From assembly GCA_024734495.1 (NCBI GenBank), contig JALMQS010000132.1, positions 1,806,789 through 1,870,788 on the forward strand: a stretch of DNA of 64,000 bases. The letters run 5' to 3'. Position 1 is the stretch's first letter, and every line of letters begins with the position of its first letter. The notes under the pieces are model-generated. The model saw only the letters and a list, made by a program, of their open reading frames with translations, was not told where the DNA came from and did no database searches. The translations under genes were made by a program, and so were the position numbers. The stretch is from Forficula auricularia. Its lineage: Eukaryota; Arthropoda; Insecta; Dermaptera; Forficulidae. Below are positions 57,901 through 64,000 of this stretch, in pieces.

Positions 57901-60874
57901 AGAGTGCAAAATTTTTAAACAAATATCGGCTATGAGACTTGTGAAAGCCCTAAGTATTTTAAATTTTAAAAAGATTCTAAAATTTTTCAAAATTTTTCTT
58001 TACCTTAAATTAATTTTTTATTAGATCGAAATTTATTTTTAAATGAAGTTGAGTCACATTTAGAGGTGATTAGCATCTCACATGTTCTAAAATGAGATTC
58101 CATCTTCTCTTTATGTACTATATAACTTTACTTCCTCTTCGTATTGAATTCTTAAAAATCCTCGGAATGCTTAGACGACAGTTATTTTGTTTTTAATAAA
58201 TTGAAAAATTCATCTTATATTATTATTTTTATTTATAAATTCAAGAATTTGAATTATTGTCTAAAAAAATATTATAACCACATATATCATTAATATTTTT
58301 TTATTTATTTATTTTTTTTTAAGAAAAATTTAATTTAAAGTTTTCTAGATTGTATTTTTTCTATATATATGTCGAGTCTGTCCGTAAAATCTAACAGCAA
58401 GCGTTCCATGGGATTTAAAAAATTGGAAAAGTTTTTCGAAAAACACATATGAAATGGATGTAATTTCCAACTTGGTGTTTAATTTCATTCGACGAGAAAA
58501 ACGAACAGCCCTCCGATTAATAAATCCGATTTAATTCACATTATGATCAAACCGATAATATTCTCATATTCTGTATATGGTATATATAAAATTAATATAA
58601 AATGAAATAATAAATTTAATATTAATAATTGGTTATTTTTGAAATCCGCTTATAAATAAATTTCCCATTAAGATACAATTAAAATTATTTATTTTTTTAT
58701 ATATTTCTGAATTTTTTCGTTACAATATATGAGAAATGACCCAATAGAGGGGAAATAAGAGAGAAATTTTGAGGGGCCATCTTGTTGGCCAGGTGGCTAC
58801 ACCACCTGGACTTCGAAGTGTGTTTTAGAATAATATTTTTTTTTTTTTTAATAATAATAAATTTTATTGAACCAATTGTATTACATGAAATAAAGTTTAC
58901 ATTGAATTTGAGCCTTCGACTTCCTAGATTACTACCCCACTATCGACTGTCCTTAATCTTCTTGAGCTTGCGATAATCTTTTTAGTCCTTGCTTTTAATA
59001 AGAGGAAAAAATTAATTAAATAGAAAACCCCTTTGCCATTTTGATCCTCTCAGGATCTCCAATTTCCATTCTTTATTTTTTACAATGAGAATAATAATTT
59101 AAATTTTCCAATTTTAATAAATTTTATTTGTCATGAACTATTAATGGGTTTTAAAATAATAATTTAAATACCCTAATTTTAATAAATATTATTTGTCAGG
59201 AACTATTAGTGAGATTTAAAATGAAAGTTTCAATTCCACAACGAGCTCATGTGGATGAGGCACATACATTTTTTTTATTGCTGAATTGTCCAATATTTTT
59301 TTACATAAATATGTCGTATTACCAAGTAGTTTTAAAACATTGAAGATTATAGATCATAAACCACTGGTCAGATGTTTAATGACAGAGATAAAGCAAATTT
59401 CAAATTGAGGACCATTTAACAATCCTTGTCGCAGAGAGCTTTAATGGCTGAGGTTAACCAATGAATGAACCCCTCGACCACATTCGCATTTATCTAACGT
59501 AGGATACAAAGACCCAATTGAAAATATCATGTATTCCCTTCCGGAATACTAATACAATTAAACAAGCCTTATTGGAAATATTATTATATTACCACGATAT
59601 ACAAGCACGGTAACCTAATTGTGATGGCATTTTATATTGATTAAATATTAAAAATAAATTCAAATTTAGGGAACGAAGAAAAGATTATTTTTATTACAGA
59701 CAAAAGGATCAGGGAAAAGAGAAAATTATTTTTGATCTTTGGGGTCTGCGATCGATTGGGAGGCGCTGGAATAATTAATTGTTTAATTAAAAATAAACTT
59801 CGATATTCAAATAAATATTTTTTCAATTAAGGAAGAAGTTCATTATTTCTACTCCCTCCCCACTCTCTAAGCCCATATAATTGCAATTGCTTTACCCCAT
59901 TAGGCATAGGCATTAATTGTTCAAACAGTAGTTACCCAAAATAATTTCTGTATAAATTTCATATGATTCATGCAATTTAATAGAGAAACAGTTACACCAG
60001 TAATACATTTTAAGCTGTTACTATTAATAATAGTTCACCCGAATATAAGAAGAAAAAAATTATACAATATTTTGATATTGATGAATAATCGTAAGTGAAT
60101 TTGATGATTTTTTGATCACCTCATACATTCTCATTTGAACATATAAATTGAATTGAATTAAAATCAATTTTCTGACCTATAATCAATCATTTATTTTCTA
60201 GTAACTTTAGAATTGGTTAAACTTTGCGTTTTCAAAATTATTTGACAACGATCCTTTGCAAAATATAAATTTGAATTCCTGCGGAAAATCCATTAAATTC
60301 AAAGTTTAACAGAAAATGTACTTATGGTATTTAAAAAAATCAATTAATTACTACCTTAATTTTGATGCAATGAAATCGAAGGTTCTCTTTATAAGATCAG
60401 TAGTAAGTAGAAACAGCAATATTGTTTAATTTGAAAATATTTTATTTCCATTTTTAGTTATAAATTTCATATTTTTTTGTAGAAAGCAAACAATTGTTTA
60501 AGTGATTTTCATTTTAATTTATTTCTTTAAAATTTTGCATATATATTAAAAACTTAAGTAAAATCAATTACCTACCTATGAATCTATATTGATTAGGTAA
60601 ACGTATATAATTTTTATAAATTTTATGTTTATTGTTAATTATTTGAGTTTCTCTAATAAAACGAATTACAAATATTTTTTTAGTTAAAAATAAGTATTAT
60701 TATTGAAAAAATTAAATTGGGAAATCAAGATTCTACATTTTTTATAATGAATTGCATTTTAAAAAGTAGATAAAATTATTTTAGAGACTCTCTCGAATTA
60801 CTTTCTTGAATTACCGTGAATTTCCTCAAGCTGAGATATCTTATCATTAACGAATTTCTTTCTTTTCTTTTCAG
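57901..60874. other. AT-rich DNA, no gene seen
   Basis: Contains the 59093-59220 tandem pair and an isolated hairpin (CCAGGTGG/CCACCTGG, 58789-58809). Short frames are uninformative. Confidence 0.4.
59093..59220 (+). repeat. Tandem pair of a ~64-bp unit
   Basis: Two copies of 'aataatttaaat...aatttt..ttgtca.gaactatta' head to tail. A single related unit is at about 48005-48080. Confidence 0.5.
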
Positions 60875-60929
60875 TTAATTTCGAGAACAAGCCGAAGCAA
60901 CGTCTCCGATCAAATGAAGCCACGCAGAG
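60875..60929 (+). CDS. Candidate short exon (…SDQMKPRR)
   Basis: A very strong acceptor (tttcttttcttttcag) and a donor (AGAG|GTAAAT) enclose 55 bases open in one frame: LISRTSRSNVSDQMKPRR, leaving one base for the next exon. The internal ATG could be a start. Composition is clearly richer in G+C than the flanks. No family recognised. Confidence 0.4.
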
Positions 60930-61074
60930 GTAAATTAATATTAATTAGTGCTTTTTTATTTTATGTGATGATCTTAGATAAATGTAATAGAATAATTACT
61001 TTTTTGACTTCGACAAATGTTATTTTTTGATTATATAATTTAAACGAAAACTGCTATTTATTATAAATATACAA

Positions 61075-61247
61075 GAACTTTTAAGGAGTTAGGTGTTGGT
61101 TCTAGGTGAAACATTTTAATATAATAATAAAATTTGAGCAAGATGCGAGGTAGGTTTCACAAATAAGAAAAAAACAAAATTAAAAAAATCAATTTTGTTT
61201 TTTTTCTTATTTGTGAAACCTACCTCGCATCTTGCTCAAGTTGTATT
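61075..61247 (+). mobile_element. GGTGAAACAT-family element, subfamily 2, long arms
   Basis: The head has GGTGTTGGTTCTAGGTGAAA. Then arms of about 60 bases (GAGCAAGATGCGAGGTAGG...) pair with an 8- to 9-base loop. The direct repeat attataaatatacaa (61060-61074 and 61248-61262; up to 17 bases with flanks) is the target duplication. Confidence 0.7.
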
Positions 61248-61262
61248 ATTATAAATATACAA

Positions 61263-62394
61263 CGATTATCTATACCTATAGATATGAATCAATATTTGAA
61301 TATTTTGATATCTTATAAGATTTCCTTCGAAATTTTAATATAAAATTTGATTAAAAAAAAATAAAAAAAAAATTAAGATTTATTTATGAGGGTTTAAGGG
61401 TCTTTAAAGAGAGGGAAAATGAGGCTTATCCCCAAAAGGTCCTCGATCGAAAAATTCCACCTTCATAAAAAAAATAAATAAATAAAAAATAAAATAAAAT
61501 GCAATATCATTTTTGGTTAGGGGAATATTACTCACTATTGATATGATTATTTATTAGAAAAGAGAGAATCAGTAGGCGTTAAAAAGTAAATTAATATCTG
61601 CAGAAATTCGAATTCAATTTCTGCTGTGGTAAAGTGAAACAGATTGTCCGCTGAGGTTCGGGGCAAGGGTTTTCATTCATGCAAGATTATATAATTATGT
61701 ATAATCTTTTGGACACCATCATCTGTTCTCCAGAGTAAATCTGTGAAAGAGTTTAAATTTTTCCACGATTAAAAAAGATATCCAACGCAAATGATATTAA
61801 TCTGGATTTTTTTGTAAATAATTATTTTAAAAAATGTGAAAATAGCATTTTGAATAGACTTACCATACGACCCGGTTTGACGATATTGTCCCGGCGTCCA
61901 GGCTAGTTTGTCATTTTGTCGCGGTTATTTAGGAAAAAATAAAAAATTGACAAATATACACGAAGTAAAAAAGTGGACCCTCAAAAAATGGCAATTAGTC
62001 AACAAGAAAACATTAATTGTGAACTAAATTTTAGTGAATTTTTCGACACGATTAAAAATATCAAAGAATTTTTAAAGAAAGTTCATATTAAAAATAAATA
62101 TTAATAATTTTTTTAATAATAAGTTATTTTCAGTTAAAAATAATTAAAAATTAATAGATGATAGTTGTTTTTCATAAATACTCTATTTCTTAACCTTTTT
62201 GAATCATAAGTAGTTGAATATACTTTTCTCTTTCTATATTCGCATAGAAGACGGTCACTTTCTCACTCTCAAAATTGTAACTAATATGTAGTCGTTTGTG
62301 TAGCTAGCTTGCTGAAACAACGAAAGGAATTTTCTTTAGCCAATAGGGTAATTGACCCCATGAGATGTGACAAATAAAATATTTCTATTTAAAA
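61263..62394. other. AT-rich DNA, nothing recognised
   Basis: No gene or clear repeat seen. Confidence 0.35.
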
Positions 62395-62435
62395 AGACTA
62401 ATGATGAAGGTCAAACCTTCGAAACTAGAGTATCT
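62395..62435 (+). ncRNA. Solo hammerhead-like motif
   Basis: AGA, CTAATGATGA (a 3-base expansion of CTGATGA), AGG-loop-CCT stem II, CGAAA, ACT-AG-AGT stem III, GTA, TCT. Stems I-III all form. It is the only copy here not inside a palindrome. The core insertion makes activity doubtful. Confidence 0.4.
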
Positions 62436-62632
62436 AAGAAAAAAATGTATATGTACACATATTTATAGTTGGTACGTTATTAGGCTAGCACTTATTTTGG
62501 GTATTTTCGAATTTTTACGATGACAGAGGCGTCGAAATAAATAAAAAAAAAAGAAAAAGAAATATCCCGCAAATTTCAAGTCTCTATATTAATTTTAACC
62601 AGTGCCGCACAGCGATGCAAGTTTCCCATTTA

Positions 62633-62969
62633 AATAACATGGGGTATGAACGATCAATTTTTTGTTTCTGCCAAAGTAATGGTTGAAAAAATTTGAAACT
62701 CTGTAACCGTTATCCTTATAATAGTGTCTATTTCTCATAATTTTTAGAGATTCCTAGCTATTATAATTTTGGAGTCTATAACTTACTAACACTAAGATAT
62801 AGCAGTATTTTATCTATCTGTAACTCCAAAATGATAATAGCTAAAAATCTGTGAAAATTCTGAAGGATAGCTACTACTAGATAAGATAAATTCTACAGAG
62901 TTTCAAATTTTTTGTACATTTGCCCTTAAGAAAAAATTGATCGTTCACTACCGAAAACCCCATGTTATT
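62633..62969. mobile_element. Fold-back element FB11
   Basis: The ends aataacatggggt and accccatgttatt bound arms of about 150 bases around a spacer of about 30 bases, with shared 'gatcaattttt' and 'aatttgaaactctgta' blocks. Directly to the right, 'gcatgggtaaagtattgtaa' belongs to the dispersed repeat also seen at 31624 and 32687. Confidence 0.6.
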
Positions 62970-63189
62970 ATTTTTACTTTATCCAATGCAAAGCATGGGT
63001 AAAGTATTGTAATCGCTCTCGGGGCAAGCGTGGCTTCAAAGGGTCCTCAGGTAAAGACTACGGAACCCATGGACTCAATTAAAGTCACAAATTGTAGTAT
63101 TCAATTAGGTTGAATTTTAGCACGTGACGGTTTTGCCAAAAATTACAAGGGGTCTCGTCGAGAGGCCAAAAAGTGCGATTTTTTCATTT

Positions 63190-63252
63190 AGTGCGTGCGG
63201 ATGGATGTATGGATGGATGTATGGATGGATGTATGTATGTATGGATGTATGT
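63190..63252 (+). repeat. (GGATGTAT)n minisatellite
   Basis: About seven imperfect copies of an 8-base unit, mixing ATGG and ATGT steps. Confidence 0.85.
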
Positions 63253-63719
63253 TATCGTTTTTTTGGCCCACGATTTTTTCCACACCGTTACACCGATTGA
63301 AATGAAATTGAAAACCTACCATTAGTTTAACAAAATGAAGCGCTGATTAGTTTTTGGTACATATCGGCCCACAAACATTAGTACTTTATTTCAGTACTTT
63401 TTTATTTTTTTCTAAATATTTTGAAAATGACTTAACCAATTTTGATGAAATTTAATATCCTAATTAAGTACCTTGGGGACCACAAAAAAGGTTAAATAAA
63501 GTTTTTAGTAAAATTATATTTTAAAGTACTTTACTCTAGAGTAAGATGTTACTTTTTTTAATTTTTTTAAAATTTATTCATTTGAAAGTTGTAATATAGC
63601 TCATTTAGCCTTGCTTAAGTAAGAATGGATAGGCTTCTCTCTGTGAAATGCTAAACATTTGGGAGGAATTTTTATGAGTAACCATAGCAACTGCGTTGTT
63701 TTCTTATCCGTTACCTTTG

Positions 63720-64000
63720 CTGAAGACAGAGAAATCGATTTTAAACCAAAAATAGCGATTGATTCTCATCTAGTACTTGAGGAATAATCATTCTATATTG
63801 GATTTTTGACGTTTCGGTTTTTATTAGTAACCATTCCTGAAGACATAGAGAAATCGACTTTAAACCAAAAATAGCGATTGATTCTCATCTAGTACTTGAG
63901 GAATAATCATTCTATATTGGATTTTTGACGTTTCGGTTTTTATTAGTAACCATTGCTGAAGACATAGAGAAATCGACTTTAAACCAAAAATAGCGATTGA
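63720..64000. repeat. 119-bp tandem repeat running off the window
   Basis: Unit starts (the ctgaagac block) lie at 63720, 63837 and 63956. The first unit is 117 bases and the second 119, nearly identical. Each contains GACGTTTCGG, which on the minus strand is CCGAAACGTC, the 3' hammerhead core seen elsewhere in the window, and a GATGAGAATC segment. The array continues beyond the edge. Confidence 0.85.

Noticed and set aside
58789..58809. CCAGGTGG/CCACCTGG hairpin as a terminator or miRNA
   Set aside because: The stem is only 8 bp, with no extended precursor and no adjacent gene.
1..64000. CRISPR arrays, bacterial operons, attachment sites
   Set aside because: No regularly spaced direct repeats with unique spacers and no prokaryotic gene organisation; the DNA is eukaryotic.

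Overview
The window is AT-rich eukaryotic DNA with no long open reading frames, no bacterial-style gene packing, spliced exons with ordinary GT/AG sites, and a dense load of transposable-element relics. Jockey/CR1-type LINE fragments, hAT-type elements with 8-bp target duplications, tRNA-derived SINEs and Penelope-type hammerhead motifs together suggest an arthropod, most likely an insect. I cannot name the species.

Cellular gene content is thin. The best-supported gene runs on the minus strand. It has two LDL-receptor class A exons, at 25327-25461 and 6554-6676. Both are symmetrical phase-1 exons with splice signals, and their reading frames join, so they look like consecutive exons of one receptor-like or secreted multidomain protein. 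They are separated by an 18.65-kb intron full of transposon debris. On the plus strand, 17.7-21.5 kb holds weaker evidence for a spliced gene or duplicated gene pair. It has a TATA/Inr-like promoter at 20267, candidate 5' exons, and a duplicated exon (18776-18854 and 21401-21475) whose two copies keep a hydrophobic leader-like reading with mainly third-position changes. Isolated exon candidates lie at 55655-55697 and 60875-60929.

Most of the rest is mobile DNA. LINE relics lie at 1.6-2.5, 26.9-27.1, 29.0-29.4, 36.1-37.1 and 37.9-38.2 kb. Non-autonomous hAT elements or ends lie at 0.2, 11.7, 14.5, 21.6, 22.3, 26.7-27.1, 28.3, 34.0, 38.2, 49.5 and 53.6-54.5 kb. SINEs lie at 3.65 and 57.6 kb, the second with a 14-bp target duplication inside an older element. 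A 119-bp tandem array reaches the right edge.

The most unusual property is the number of fold-back (head-to-head inverted) elements: about 17 in 64 kb. Many carry hammerhead ribozyme cores (CUGANGA, stem II, GAAA, a short stem III, GUH) on their arms, so that a pair of ribozymes faces each other. The clearest pair is at 5767-5810 (minus) and 6022-6065 (plus). A second family, at 23967, 35055, 43856, 44684 and 61075, shares a head containing GGTGAAACAT. Its copies are flanked by 12- to 17-bp direct repeats, and three of them contain the same palindrome cut at different lengths. This fits Penelope-like retroelements that insert as snap-back copies. No Penelope reverse transcriptase is visible in the window, so these would be non-autonomous.
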